From Lachnospiraceae bacterium (GTDB taxonomy: Bacteria > Bacillota > Clostridia > Lachnospirales > Lachnospiraceae): a stretch of DNA of 64,000 nt. A program made the position numbers and the translations under genes. This document shows, piece after piece, positions 36,400-46,256 of this stretch. The stretch spans positions 1 to 64,000 of the forward strand of contig JAFUKJ010000041.1 of NCBI GenBank assembly GCA_017467805.1, read 5' to 3'. The notes below the pieces were generated by a model that was not told the origin of the DNA, ran no database searches, and saw nothing but the letters and a program-made list of their open reading frames with translations. Each line of letters begins with the position of its first letter. The stretch's first letter is position 1.

Positions 36400-37830
36400 C
36401 TACAGCTTTGCCTTCAACAGCTCGGTAACCATACCAGGTGAAGCCTTACCCTTCGTCTTTTTCATTACCTGACCTACAAGGAAGCCCAGTACCTTTTCCT
36501 TGCCACTGCGGTATTCCTCTACAACCTTAGTATTCTCTATCAGCACCTCATCCACTGCTGCCTCAATCGCACCTGTATCAGAAATCATCAGCAGATTATG
36601 CTCTTTCATATAGGCAAGCGGTTCAATATCATCCTCAAAGATTCGTTCAAATACAGTTTTAGCAATCTCCTGATTAATTTCGCCCTTATCCAGTGCAATA
36701 ATCAAAGCCGCCAGATGCTTTGGCGTAAACTTTAGCTGTTCGGCATCCATTCCCTTTTCCTTCAAAAGTCTCATGCACTCACCCATAAACCAGTTTGCTG
36801 TCTTCTTAGGGTTGCCGCTTAAAGCTACTGTCTGCTCATAAAGCTCTGCCATATGTCTGCTCTGTGTCAACAGCGCGGCATCATACGCAGAAAGCTTGTA
36901 TTGCTCCTGAAAGCGTAGCTGCTTCTGTGGCTGAAATTCAGGCTTCTCACTCTCCACTCTGGCAAGCCAGTCATCCGAAATCATAATGGGCTGCAAATCA
37001 GGGTCTGGAAAATAACGGTAATCCTTCGCATCCTCCTTGGAACGCATGGTAAAAGACTGCTCCTTATTCTCATCCCAACGTCTGGTCTCCTGCACCACTG
37101 TCTCGCCGACCTCCAGCAAAGCAATCTGCCGTCTGCTTTCCACCTCGATTGCCTTAGTAATCGCCTTAAAGGAAGCAAGATTCTTCATCTCCGTTCTGGT
37201 ACCAAGCACATCACTTCCTACAGGACGCACAGACAGATTCACATCTGCACGCATAGAACCTTCCTGCAGCTTACAGTCAGAGATTCCAAGATACTGACAA
37301 AGCATCTTGAGTTTCTCAAGATATGCAATTACCTCCTGAGCACTACAAAAATCAGGTTCTGATACTATTTCTAAAAGCGGTACACCGCTTCTGTTATAAT
37401 CCACCAGTGAGGTATCATTACTCTCATCATGCATCAGCTTTCCTGCATCCTCTTCCATATGCATTTCATGAATTCGAATCAGCTTCTTTCCTTTCGCAGT
37501 CTCTATCTCTACCTCACCATCATGGCATATTGGCAGATATAACTGGGATATCTGATAATTCTGCGGATTATCAGGGTAAAAATAATTCTTCCTGTCAAAG
37601 CAGCAATACTGATTCACCTTACAGCTCATGGAAAGCCCTAATGCAAGCGCATATTCCACCACCTGACGGTTCAGCACAGGCAATGTCCCAGGCATTCCCG
37701 TGCAGACAGGACATGTATTGGCATTTGCAGGTGCGCCAAACTGCGTGGAACATCCACAGAAAATCTTTGTCCTAGTCGCAAGCTCTACATGCACCTCTAA
37801 GCCAATCACTGTTTCGTATTGTGTTGTCAT
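36400..37830 (-). CDS. gatB: Asp/Glu-tRNA(Asn/Gln) amidotransferase subunit B
   Basis: 476 aa, normal length. GatB binds misacylated tRNA and activates it with ATP so that GatA-derived ammonia can amidate it. Signatures: YETVIGLEVHVELATRTKIFC, NTCPVCTGMPGTLPVLN, FDRKNYFYPDNPQNYQISQ, VDYNRSGVPLLEIVSEPD, and a YqeY-like tail KTKGKASPGMVTELL. The start at 37830 (MTTQYETV) comes just after the gatA stop (TGA-T-ATG) and has AAAGG 11 nt upstream; a 31-codon longer frame overlaps gatA. Confidence 0.97.
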   Translation of the reverse strand: MTTQYETVIGLEVHVELATRTKIFCGCSTQFGAPANANTCPVCTGMPGTLPVLNRQVVEYALALGLSMSCKVNQYCCFDRKNYFYPDNPQNYQISQLYLPICHDGEVEIETAKGKKLIRIHEMHMEEDAGKLMHDESNDTSLVDYNRSGVPLLEIVSEPDFCSAQEVIAYLEKLKMLCQYLGISDCKLQEGSMRADVNLSVRPVGSDVLGTRTEMKNLASFKAITKAIEVESRRQIALLEVGETVVQETRRWDENKEQSFTMRSKEDAKDYRYFPDPDLQPIMISDDWLARVESEKPEFQPQKQLRFQEQYKLSAYDAALLTQSRHMAELYEQTVALSGNPKKTANWFMGECMRLLKEKGMDAEQLKFTPKHLAALIIALDKGEINQEIAKTVFERIFEDDIEPLAYMKEHNLLMISDTGAIEAAVDEVLIENTKVVEEYRSGKEKVLGFLVGQVMKKTKGKASPGMVTELLKAKL

Positions 37831-37831
37831 A

Positions 37832-39328
37832 TCAGCACCTGCCTTTCTGTTCCATTGCTGTTGGCATAACGCCACGCAAAGCCTCATATTCTGCCGCCAC
37901 CGCGAATAGCTTTTCTTCTTCAAAGCTGTTTGCGATTAATTGAAGTCCTATTGGCAAGCCCTTCTCTGATAAAGCACATGGAACGCTGATTGCAGGAAGT
38001 CCTGCAAGATTCACAGCTACAGTATAAGCATCACCCTGATACATCTTTAACGGCTCTATAAGGCTTTCTCCCAGTCTTGGTGCCGTCGTTGGCGCAACAG
38101 GTGCAAGAATGCAGTCATACTCTTCAAACACCTTATCAAACTCCGCTTTAATAAGTGCCTTTGCTTTTAATGCCTTTAAATAATACGCATCATAATAGCC
38201 CTCACTTAATGCATAAGCTCCTACTAAGATTCTCTTCTTAACCTCCGCGCCAAAGCCTTCCGTTCTGCTTCTTCGATACATCTCATGCAGATTCTGAGCC
38301 TCCCTGCTGCGATAGCCATATTTCACGCCATCAAAGCGCGCAAGATTAGAGCTTGCCTCCGCGCAGGCTATCACATAATAAGCTTGTGCTGCATATTCCG
38401 TCATTGGCATGGAAATATAGTCTACCTTTGCACCATTTTGCTCAAAAAGCTTTGCTGCCTGCTCTATAGCAGCACTTACCTCGCCATCCGCTCTTGCAGT
38501 ATCCGCTTTGGACGGACTATATAAATAATTCTTTGGTACGGCAATTCTAAGCGCTTTCTTCTCACAGCCTACAGATTCTTGCTTTAAAGCGGCTTCCATA
38601 TAGGAAGTACTATCCTTTACATCATAGCCTGCGATTACCTCATACAAAGCCTTACAATCTGCCACATTTCTTCCAATCGGTCCAATCTGGTCCATGGATG
38701 AAGCATACGCAACCAGTCCGTATCTTGACACCCTTCCATAGGTTGGCTTCAATCCCACTACGCCACAATGTGAGGCAGGCTGTCTGATAGAGCCTCCTGT
38801 ATCCGAACCAAGTGCCAGAGGTGCTTCTCCTGACGCAACTGCCACGCATGAGCCGCCTGATGAACCGCCTGGTACATACTCCTCGTTCCAAGGATTCCTT
38901 GTCACACCAAATGCCGAAGTTTCCGTCGTACTTCCCATGGCAAACTCATCCATATTCGTCTTTCCAAGCACAATCATTCCTGCCGCTTCCAGCCTGTTAA
39001 TTACCTCAGCCTGATAGCCTGGAATAAAATCCTCCAGCATCTTAGAGCCACAGGTAGTCCTTAAGCCTTTCGTACAGATATTATCCTTTATCGCAACAGG
39101 AACTCCTGCCAAAGCACCTGTATATTTTCCATTCGCAATGCCTTCCTCTACTTCTCGGACTCTGGTATAAACCTTATCCTCATCCATATGCAAAAATGCA
39201 TGAAGTCTTGGCTCTATCTCTCTTATTCTGTTTATATAAATCCCTGTAGCTTCTTCTACACCAATCGCCCCTTGCCGCAGGCTTTTTCCAAGCTCCAGAG
39301 CAGACATTTCCAATACAGTCTTGTTCAT
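37832..39328 (-). CDS. gatA: Asp/Glu-tRNA(Asn/Gln) amidotransferase subunit A
   Basis: 498 aa amidase-signature enzyme that frees ammonia from glutamine. Catalytic triad regions are visible: Lys in PVAIKDNICTKG, the cis-Ser and nucleophile Ser in GSSGGSCVAVASGEAPLALG and DTGGSIRQPAS. It lies between gatC (26 bp upstream) and gatB (1 bp downstream). AAGGA lies 10 nt before the ATG. Confidence 0.97.
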   Translation of the reverse strand: MNKTVLEMSALELGKSLRQGAIGVEEATGIYINRIREIEPRLHAFLHMDEDKVYTRVREVEEGIANGKYTGALAGVPVAIKDNICTKGLRTTCGSKMLEDFIPGYQAEVINRLEAAGMIVLGKTNMDEFAMGSTTETSAFGVTRNPWNEEYVPGGSSGGSCVAVASGEAPLALGSDTGGSIRQPASHCGVVGLKPTYGRVSRYGLVAYASSMDQIGPIGRNVADCKALYEVIAGYDVKDSTSYMEAALKQESVGCEKKALRIAVPKNYLYSPSKADTARADGEVSAAIEQAAKLFEQNGAKVDYISMPMTEYAAQAYYVIACAEASSNLARFDGVKYGYRSREAQNLHEMYRRSRTEGFGAEVKKRILVGAYALSEGYYDAYYLKALKAKALIKAEFDKVFEEYDCILAPVAPTTAPRLGESLIEPLKMYQGDAYTVAVNLAGLPAISVPCALSEKGLPIGLQLIANSFEEEKLFAVAAEYEALRGVMPTAMEQKGRC

Positions 39329-39354
39329 CGCAATTCTATCCTTTCCCGCTATGC

Positions 39355-39648
39355 CTATGATTGAATCGTCTTTGGTACTACCAGCTGCTCTTCCTTACTC
39401 TTAGGCGCATTTTTCATTAACATGGCTCTGCCATCTGTATTGGTCACGACATCCTCACGAAATATATTTACCTGTGGTAACACATGCACCATAGCATCCA
39501 CTTCCTCTGTGTCCAATTCCTGCAGCTCGTCCATATATGTCAGAAGCTTCTCCATCTCTGCCATCGCATAGCATTTCTCTTCCTTCGATAGTGAAAGCTT
39601 TGCCAGCAGCTCCACCTGCGCAAAAGTCTGTTCATCAATTCTTTGCAT
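39355..39648 (-). CDS. gatC: Asp/Glu-tRNA(Asn/Gln) amidotransferase subunit C
   Basis: 97 aa, normal length. GatC stabilises the GatA-GatB complex. The pattern VELLAKLSLSKEEKCYAMAEMEKLLTYMDELQELDTEEVDA, then REDVVT, is typical. First gene of the gatCAB operon; AGGAG lies 6 nt before the ATG. Confidence 0.92.
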   Translation of the reverse strand: MQRIDEQTFAQVELLAKLSLSKEEKCYAMAEMEKLLTYMDELQELDTEEVDAMVHVLPQVNIFREDVVTNTDGRAMLMKNAPKSKEEQLVVPKTIQS

Positions 39649-39667
39649 ATTTTTCTCCTATCAAGCA

Positions 39668-39694
39668 ATAAACGGGCAAGCTTTCACTTGCCCG
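39668..39694 (-). terminator. Terminator downstream of the copper ATPase gene
   Basis: Minus strand: CGGGCAAG pairs with CTTGCCCG over a GTGAAA-type loop and is followed by TTTATTG. A closely similar hairpin lies just upstream of the same gene at 42326-42348. Confidence 0.6.
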
Positions 39695-39709
39695 CATTCT
39701 GATTCATAT

Positions 39710-39919
39710 TTACTGAATATCTAATACCTTATAGTCCTGGTCTTCAATTACCTTCTTTAACTCTTCGTTGGAAATCTCTGCATTTAAGGTTAAAACAGCA
39801 GTTCCTGCCTCATGGCTTACTACTGCCTCATCCACCTGTCCAAGTGCCTCTAATACCTTCTTTACTCTTGCCTCACAGTGTCCGCACATCATTCCTTCGA
39901 TTTTCATTGTCTTTGTCAT
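39710..39919 (-). CDS. copZ: Possible stand-alone copper chaperone from an internal start in copA
   Basis: 69 codons in the copA frame, starting at the ATG at 39919 ([15 protein letters not shown]). A GGAG lies 9 nt upstream (39929-39932), better than the site for copA itself. The product has the size and Cys-x2-Cys motif of CopZ, the cytosolic chaperone that delivers Cu(I) to CopA. That the site is used is inference; the alternative is that it is a relic of a once separate copZ that became fused. Confidence 0.5.
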   Translation of the reverse strand: MTKTMKIEGMMCGHCEARVKKVLEALGQVDEAVVSHEAGTAVLTLNAEISNEELKKVIEDQDYKVLDIQ

Positions 39920-42265
39920 TTCTTTGTTCTCCTTTTCTATATCCATATTAGTCTCTTCATTCACAATATACCTGTTCTTCAACACCTTATCCTTAGTAGC
40001 ATCCCTGATATTTACAAGGTTCAGTCTAAGAGCATTCGTAACCACACAAAAGCTTGACAGGCTCATCGCTGCTGCACCAAACATAGGGTTGAGCTGCCAA
40101 CCAAATATCGGAATCCATACACCTGCTGCCAATGGAATACCGATGATATTATAAAAAAACGCCCAGAATAAATTCTGATGAATATTCCTAAGTGTACTTC
40201 GACTGAGTCTGATTGCCGCAGGTACATCACTTAATCTACTCTTCATTAATACCACATCTGCGGCATCAATTGCAATATCCGTTCCTGCACCAATGGCAAT
40301 TCCCATATCCGCTCTGGTAAGTGCAGGCGCGTCATTAATACCATCGCCCACCATGGCAACCTTACCCTTTTCCTTGAGCTTGCGAATTACCTGCTCCTTA
40401 CCCTCTGGCAAAACTCCTGCAATCACCTCATCCACACCTGAAAGCTTTCCAATTGCTCTTGCCGTCTGTTCGTTATCGCCTGTGAGCATTACAACGTGAA
40501 TACCCATATTCTGTAGCTCCTTAACAGCCTTTGGACTGTCCTCCTTTATCACATCCGCTACTGCGATACACCCTACAAAGGAATTACCTTTTGCAAAATA
40601 AAGCGGTGTCTTTCCTTCCTCGGCAAGCTTTTTCGCCTGATTCTTTGTTGTCTCAGCAAGTACAATTCCCTGCTCCTTCATGCAGCGTTCATTACCGCCA
40701 AGCAGTCTCTCGTCCTCTGCATATGCAGCTAATCCATTACCTGGTAACGCCTTAAATTCCGTTACCTCATAGCCTTTTATCTCATTCTGAGCTTCAACCT
40801 CAGTCACAATTGCTCTTGCAAGGGGATGCTCACTTTTTCTTTCGAGAGAATAAGCAAGCTCTAATAACTGCTCCCTGCTATAACCATCAGCAGGAAGTAT
40901 ATCTGTCACGGCAGGTTCACCCTTTGTAATAGTTCCTGTCTTGTCCAATGCAACAATCTGTACTCTTCCCGTCTCTTCTAAGGACACAGCAGTCTTGAAC
41001 ATAATACCATTCTTAGCGCCTACACCATTACCCACCATAATCGCTACAGGCGTCGCCAGTCCCAAAGCGCATGGACAACTGATAACCAATACTGAAATAC
41101 CTCTTGCCAGTGCAAATCCAAAGCTCTCTCCAGCCAGCAGCCAAATCAGTATCGTAAGCACAGCAATCGTAATTACCACAGGCACAAATACACCTGACAC
41201 CTTATCTGCTATCTTCGCAATAGGCGCCTTAGTCGCTGCCGCGTCGCTTACCATCTGTATAATCTGAGAAAGGGTTGTATCCTCGCCTACTCTTGTGGCT
41301 TCACATTTCAAAAAGCCTGACTGATTCACAGTTGCCGCAGATACCTTATCGCCCTCGCTTTTATCTACAGGAATGCTTTCGCCCGTTAACGCTGCTTCAT
41401 TTACGGCACTACTGCCCTCCAGTACTATACCATCTACAGGGATATTCTCTCCTGGTCTGACTACAAAAACATCGCCCTTTACTACCTGTTCAATAGCAAC
41501 CTCTGTTTCTTCACCCTCACGCAATATTCTGGCAGTCTTAGGTGCCAGCTTCATCAGACTTTTCAGCGCATCCGTTGTCTTTCCCTTCGAACGTGCCTCC
41601 AGCATCTTTCCTACTGTAATTAATGTGAGAATCATTGCCGCAGATTCAAAGTAGAACTCATGCATATAGGCATGTGCCTCTTCATGTGTACCAAACACAT
41701 ACGCATCTGTCATGGCAAATAATGCATATATACTATAAAGAAAGGATGCTGCAGAGCCAAGAGCCACCAATGTATCCATATTCGGCGACTTATGCAGTAA
41801 ACCCTTAAATCCATTCACAAAGAACTTCTGATTAATCACCATAATCACTGCCGATAACAGTAATTGAATGATTCCCAGAGCAATAGGATTCTGTGCCAGT
41901 CTCTCGGGCAGATACCATCCCCACATCATATGTCCCATGGACACATACATCAATATCAGCAAAAAACCAAGTGATGCTATAAAACGTTTCTTTAATATCG
42001 GCGTCTCCTTATCCTTTAACATCTCTTCCTGTGCCGAATAATCTATACTTTTTCTTTCACTTGCAGTTTCCTTCAGGCTCGCACCATAGCCTGCATCTGT
42101 TACTGCTCTAATAATATCCTCAGCCGATGCATCGCCCTCCACGCCCATAGAATTTGTAAGCAGGCTTACCGAACAGGCTCTAACTCCCTCCACCTGGTTC
42201 ACTGCCTTCTCTACTCTGGCGCTACATGCCGCACAGCTCATACCCGTTACTATATATTGTTTCAT
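39710..42265 (-). CDS. copA: Copper-translocating P-type ATPase with CopZ-like C-terminal domain
   Basis: 851 aa. An N-terminal heavy-metal-binding domain (GMSCAAC, about 8-14), membrane helices, the actuator TGES (about 294-297), the metal-path Cys397-Pro-Cys399, the phosphorylated Asp441 in DKTGTITKG and a hinge [13 protein letters not shown] plus its ending marks a Cu(I) exporter. Unusually, a second heavy-metal domain ([13 protein letters not shown]) is fused at the C-terminus. An internal ATG at codon 783 has AAGGAG 9 nt upstream and would give a 69-aa CopZ. AAGG lies 8 nt before the main ATG. Confidence 0.93.
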   Translation of the reverse strand: MKQYIVTGMSCAACSARVEKAVNQVEGVRACSVSLLTNSMGVEGDASAEDIIRAVTDAGYGASLKETASERKSIDYSAQEEMLKDKETPILKKRFIASLGFLLILMYVSMGHMMWGWYLPERLAQNPIALGIIQLLLSAVIMVINQKFFVNGFKGLLHKSPNMDTLVALGSAASFLYSIYALFAMTDAYVFGTHEEAHAYMHEFYFESAAMILTLITVGKMLEARSKGKTTDALKSLMKLAPKTARILREGEETEVAIEQVVKGDVFVVRPGENIPVDGIVLEGSSAVNEAALTGESIPVDKSEGDKVSAATVNQSGFLKCEATRVGEDTTLSQIIQMVSDAAATKAPIAKIADKVSGVFVPVVITIAVLTILIWLLAGESFGFALARGISVLVISCPCALGLATPVAIMVGNGVGAKNGIMFKTAVSLEETGRVQIVALDKTGTITKGEPAVTDILPADGYSREQLLELAYSLERKSEHPLARAIVTEVEAQNEIKGYEVTEFKALPGNGLAAYAEDERLLGGNERCMKEQGIVLAETTKNQAKKLAEEGKTPLYFAKGNSFVGCIAVADVIKEDSPKAVKELQNMGIHVVMLTGDNEQTARAIGKLSGVDEVIAGVLPEGKEQVIRKLKEKGKVAMVGDGINDAPALTRADMGIAIGAGTDIAIDAADVVLMKSRLSDVPAAIRLSRSTLRNIHQNLFWAFFYNIIGIPLAAGVWIPIFGWQLNPMFGAAAMSLSSFCVVTNALRLNLVNIRDATKDKVLKNRYIVNEETNMDIEKENKEMTKTMKIEGMMCGHCEARVKKVLEALGQVDEAVVSHEAGTAVLTLNAEISNEELKKVIEDQDYKVLDIQ

Positions 42266-42324
42266 ATGACTAACCTTCTTTCCATATATAGAATAGCCTT
42301 TTGATTGTTTTATGTCAATCGAAA

Positions 42325-42349
42325 ACGGGCAAGCTTTTGCCTTGCCCGT
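42325..42349 (-). terminator. Terminator downstream of LacI-fold/GGDEF gene B
   Basis: Minus strand: ACGGGCAAG pairs with CTTGCCCGT over a short loop and is followed by TTTTCG. It lies between this gene and copA. Confidence 0.7.
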
Positions 42350-42360
42350 CCATTACATCT

Positions 42361-44277
42361 CTAATACAACGAATGCCTCTTTGCATCCTTATTATCATAC
42401 ATGATTTCATCCGCTTCACGAACATAATCATCAAAATCTCTATCAGGGTCATCATCCGTAACGGTATAACCAATGCTGACTGACAAGCTGAACGGATATT
42501 TCTCCTGTCTTGCCTCTGCCTTTAATTGTGACTGTATATGGTCCACCAAAGAAGTAATCTTATGCTTTTCCATATTATTCATAACAACTACAAACTCATC
42601 GCCACCGTGTCGAATCGGAATCGCATTCTCGCCACAGCATTCCTTGATTACGCTTGCTGTTTTCTTAATTGCCATATCACCATACTCATGACCATATCTG
42701 TCATTAATATATTTGAGTCTGTCCATATCAAGGAAGAAAATTATCACATTCTCGCCTTTGGCTCTCTTCTCTTCAAAGAGCTTTCTCGCCAGCTTCTCAT
42801 AGCCCTGACGATTATACAGCCCTGTCATCGCATCTGTCATATACAGTTTTGACAAAAGTGTATTAAAATATGCCAGTTTTTCCTTCTTATGCAGATTCTC
42901 AATTGCATTAGAGAAGGTATTTACCACGGTAAATAAATACTGTGTTGACATGAGATACTCTGCATTTCTAAGCACCAGATATCCTACCTCACGCTCACTA
43001 AAGTGAATTGGCTGGAATAAATATACTGTTCCAGGCTTTGTAGCTTCAAAGGTTGGAAACAGCCCGTTAATTTTACCGCGCGCCTCGCTCTTTACCTCGC
43101 CATCCTCATACACAAAGCTAAGATTAATCTCCTCAGGATATCCGTCTGTCCTTAACTCCTCATTGGAGAACAGATTATACTCTCTCAAGTCAGTTATTTT
43201 TCTATAAGCATTCAAATTACCATCCAAAGCAAGATAAATACCATCACACTGTGCCTTTGGAAGCCATCCTTTAATACATTCAGGTAATTCAGAAACAGAA
43301 TTCAGCAATAACATATCATGCTCCAAAGCAAGCAGTTCACCTTCAAAAGCATTTGTCTTAATCTCATACATAATCTGCCATGAATCATGCGCTCTTCTGT
43401 CCACAGGCTTGCTTGACTTACAGCCACAGCTATCCCAATACACAGGATATGTCCTGGTATAGTTGAATCTGTCTATCTTCTCACCATTCCATATCTTTAA
43501 CAGCATTTCTACAGCAAGAACACCCACTTCCTCACGGATATGTCCTACTGTAGTAATCTTAGGTGAATAAAAGCTTGCTTTATCAAAGTTATCAAAGCCT
43601 GTCACAAGAAAATCCTTCGGTACCTGATACCCTGCCGCCACAGCCGCTTCACAAACACCTACTGCAATGTTATCATTAGCACAAATCACAGCATCAGGAA
43701 TCTCTCCCTTTTCCTGCAAAAGAGCCTTAAAGCCATTCAGACCACACTGGCACTCATAATTCTCATAATAAAAATCATCATCCTTATATGCAATCTGATT
43801 CTTATCCATGTAATCCTTTAGTGCTTGCACTCGTACGGAATTTTCATAATTATCTTCAGGTCCCATGACAAACCAGAATCTCTCACTGCCATGCTTGAGA
43901 TGCAAATGCTCTATAATATCCGTAATTGCAGCATAGTTATTGATTCCTGCGTAATAGCAGCCATCCACCTCATGTGCAAGAGATATAATCGGCTTTCCAC
44001 TGGCACGGAGTCGTTCCATTAATCTCTCTGTAATCTTAGGGTCATCTATATTATTAATATAAACCAGAATTCCATCAAACTCCGAAAAATCTGGAAGCTC
44101 AAAGATATTATATTCCCCATGACTGTATTTCTCGTCCAGACTCCAGCTGGCAAAGCAATTAAAGATATAGAGACTAATATCCTCATCCTGTTCACGGATT
44201 CTGCTCGCAATTCCCGCGTGCCATGCATCTGTGAAAAATCTTTTCCAGCTATTCATAACCAATGCTACTTTTTTCAT
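42361..44277 (-). CDS. Cytosolic LacI-type ligand-binding domain fused to GGDEF (copy B)
   Basis: 638 aa, no signal peptide or membrane helix. LacI-like fold at 1-275 (AVICANDNIAVGVCEAAVAA, then DFLVTGFDNFDKASF) without a helix-turn-helix. Ser-Cys-Gly-Cys at 283-286, in the same place as in copy A; a middle domain (about 295-470); then GGDEF with DAMTGLYNRQGY, DMDRLKYINDRYGHEYGD and IRHGGDEFVVVM (558-562), intact. No RxxD site is seen. The start at 44277 (MKKVALVMNS) has AGGAGG 6 nt upstream; the 10-codon longer frame contains that site. Binding of a sugar is inferred from the fold. Confidence 0.9.
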   Translation of the reverse strand: MKKVALVMNSWKRFFTDAWHAGIASRIREQDEDISLYIFNCFASWSLDEKYSHGEYNIFELPDFSEFDGILVYINNIDDPKITERLMERLRASGKPIISLAHEVDGCYYAGINNYAAITDIIEHLHLKHGSERFWFVMGPEDNYENSVRVQALKDYMDKNQIAYKDDDFYYENYECQCGLNGFKALLQEKGEIPDAVICANDNIAVGVCEAAVAAGYQVPKDFLVTGFDNFDKASFYSPKITTVGHIREEVGVLAVEMLLKIWNGEKIDRFNYTRTYPVYWDSCGCKSSKPVDRRAHDSWQIMYEIKTNAFEGELLALEHDMLLLNSVSELPECIKGWLPKAQCDGIYLALDGNLNAYRKITDLREYNLFSNEELRTDGYPEEINLSFVYEDGEVKSEARGKINGLFPTFEATKPGTVYLFQPIHFSEREVGYLVLRNAEYLMSTQYLFTVVNTFSNAIENLHKKEKLAYFNTLLSKLYMTDAMTGLYNRQGYEKLARKLFEEKRAKGENVIIFFLDMDRLKYINDRYGHEYGDMAIKKTASVIKECCGENAIPIRHGGDEFVVVMNNMEKHKITSLVDHIQSQLKAEARQEKYPFSLSVSIGYTVTDDDPDRDFDDYVREADEIMYDNKDAKRHSLY

Positions 44278-44452
44278 TATCTGCCTCCTCATATGTATCA
44301 GGCCCATTTTTTATATCGTAACATATTTTTTTTAAATATACCACTAATATTATCATCTTTATGCGTTCAATTGCTTTCATTTTCTGTATATTTATGCTGT
44401 TCTAATAAAGAATGTACTTTAGCAAACTCTTACACTGGAAAAATTCCAACAA

Positions 44453-44494
44453 AAACACCCTTGTCCTTGGAATGTTCTTCCAAAACAAGGGTGT
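44453..44494 (-). terminator. Terminator downstream of the 578-aa chemoreceptor gene
   Basis: Minus strand: ACACCCTTGT pairs with ACAAGGGTGT, with an inner GGAA/TTCC pairing, and is followed by TTTTTGTT. Confidence 0.8.
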
Positions 44495-44501
44495 ATTAAG
44501 C

Positions 44502-46238
44502 TTATGCTTCTAATTTTTTAAATCGGCTAACTTCCTTATTCAAGTCATTTGCAACATTATGATTATCTTCTACTGTAGAAGCAATTACCTCCATATTGCC
44601 GTGAATATCTGCTGTACTCTCCGTTGCCTGAACTACAGATTTTGTACTCTCTAAAACTGCATTATTAATCTCGCTGATACCAACGCTCATGGTCTGTGCA
44701 ACCTCTTCCAAATCAGCTGCTTTTTCCTCAAACACTGCAAACACTTCCTTCAGTCTGCTTGCATCTGACTTATAGCCTTCAGCTGACTCTACGAAATCTT
44801 CGTAATCCTTTAAAACATTATCTGTCACATACTGCATAATTTCGTTTGCATTAGTAACCAAATCCTGCACTGCACTTGTAACCATACCGCTGATTTCCTG
44901 AATACTATTCGCAGTATCGCGGCTGCTGTCTGCAAGCTGTCTGATTTCTTCAGCAACAACTGCAAAGCCTTTTCCTGCTTCGCCTGCTCTTGCTGCCTCA
45001 ATAGAAGCATTCAGGGCAAGAAGATTTGTCTGGCTGGAAATATTTAAGATATCTGTTGTCAGCTGATTAATTCTTTCAACTGACTTACTTTCTTCTATTG
45101 CAACATCCATACGGTTGTGAATATCTGCTACCATATTCTTAGTTACTTCCTGACTATGTACGCTATTCTGGTTTACTTCATCTGCACGCTTTGCCAGTCC
45201 ATCTACCAGCTCAACAGTTGCTCCAACCTCGTTGCCCATATCTCTTGCCGAACCAAGTACTCTTCCTGAGCCTTCCTCGATAGACTGCATCGTAGCACTT
45301 ACCTCCTGCATACTCGCAGAAAGCTCTTCCATCGTAGCTGATACACTATCCGTTTCATCCTTACAAAGAATTACCTTATCATTAATTTCCTCTGCGGACT
45401 CATACATCTGTGTTGCACCGCCGCGAATTGAGAGCATTACTCCCTGTAAGGTATCTAAGAAATGATTGATACTGCCAATCATCTGACCGATTTCATCCTG
45501 CTGCTTAGTCTGAAGACGGATTGTCAAATCGCCCTCACCCTTATCAATATTTTCAACCATATCAAGTAATATTTCATTACTCTTCTTGATTGGCTTTACA
45601 ATTGACTTATAGATATATACGCCAGCCGCTGCAACACCTGCAATAAACATAATTGCCATTGCTCCAATAATTACATTCATATTAGTAATTGCTTTTTCGA
45701 TTGATGCAGAACAGTCATCCTGTGCCACTAACAATGCTTCCTCAAAAATTGCATAGGCTTCATCCATCGCATTGGTTGCACCAAACATTCCTCCCTGTGC
45801 CTCTACTGCACCTGCCTGGTCTCCGTCATTATAGCATGCGGTAACAGTCTCTCCGATGCTAACTAAGGCTCCAACCTTATCCGCATAACCATTAAAGGTT
45901 TCCAGTACCGCAGGGTCATCTACCTGCTCACACAAAGCTCTCAGTTCTGCAATCTCCTGATTGAGTAACTCGATATCGCCTGGCATATTTCCAGCCATTC
46001 TGGCAACTGAATCCGCCGAATTCGATGTTGCAATCATATTACAGTACATCTTTACAGTTTCAATACAGGTAACCAAATCCGTCTCACCTGCGCGAATCTG
46101 TACAAATAAATCTTCCAAATCCACTACATTTTCTTCTACATTAGCTGCGTTCATTGTATTCATGATAGAACCTACAAAATAAATTGCTAATAACAATGCG
46201 AACATGGACATAACCTTTACTACAATATGCTTTTTCAT
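44502..46238 (-). CDS. Methyl-accepting chemotaxis protein
   Basis: 578 aa. Membrane helix near 8-28, an outside helical ligand-binding domain (about 30-190, four-helix-bundle type), a second helix (about 190-212), HAMP (about 213-265) and a signalling domain with [20 protein letters not shown] and [18 protein letters not shown]. Such receptors control the CheA kinase and flagellar motor switching. GGGGG lies 7 nt before the ATG. The next receptor gene ends 18 bp upstream, so the two are in one operon. The ligand is unknown. Confidence 0.92.
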   Translation of the reverse strand: MKKHIVVKVMSMFALLLAIYFVGSIMNTMNAANVEENVVDLEDLFVQIRAGETDLVTCIETVKMYCNMIATSNSADSVARMAGNMPGDIELLNQEIAELRALCEQVDDPAVLETFNGYADKVGALVSIGETVTACYNDGDQAGAVEAQGGMFGATNAMDEAYAIFEEALLVAQDDCSASIEKAITNMNVIIGAMAIMFIAGVAAAGVYIYKSIVKPIKKSNEILLDMVENIDKGEGDLTIRLQTKQQDEIGQMIGSINHFLDTLQGVMLSIRGGATQMYESAEEINDKVILCKDETDSVSATMEELSASMQEVSATMQSIEEGSGRVLGSARDMGNEVGATVELVDGLAKRADEVNQNSVHSQEVTKNMVADIHNRMDVAIEESKSVERINQLTTDILNISSQTNLLALNASIEAARAGEAGKGFAVVAEEIRQLADSSRDTANSIQEISGMVTSAVQDLVTNANEIMQYVTDNVLKDYEDFVESAEGYKSDASRLKEVFAVFEEKAADLEEVAQTMSVGISEINNAVLESTKSVVQATESTADIHGNMEVIASTVEDNHNVANDLNKEVSRFKKLEA

Positions 46239-46256
46239 TTCGCTTCCCCCTATGAA

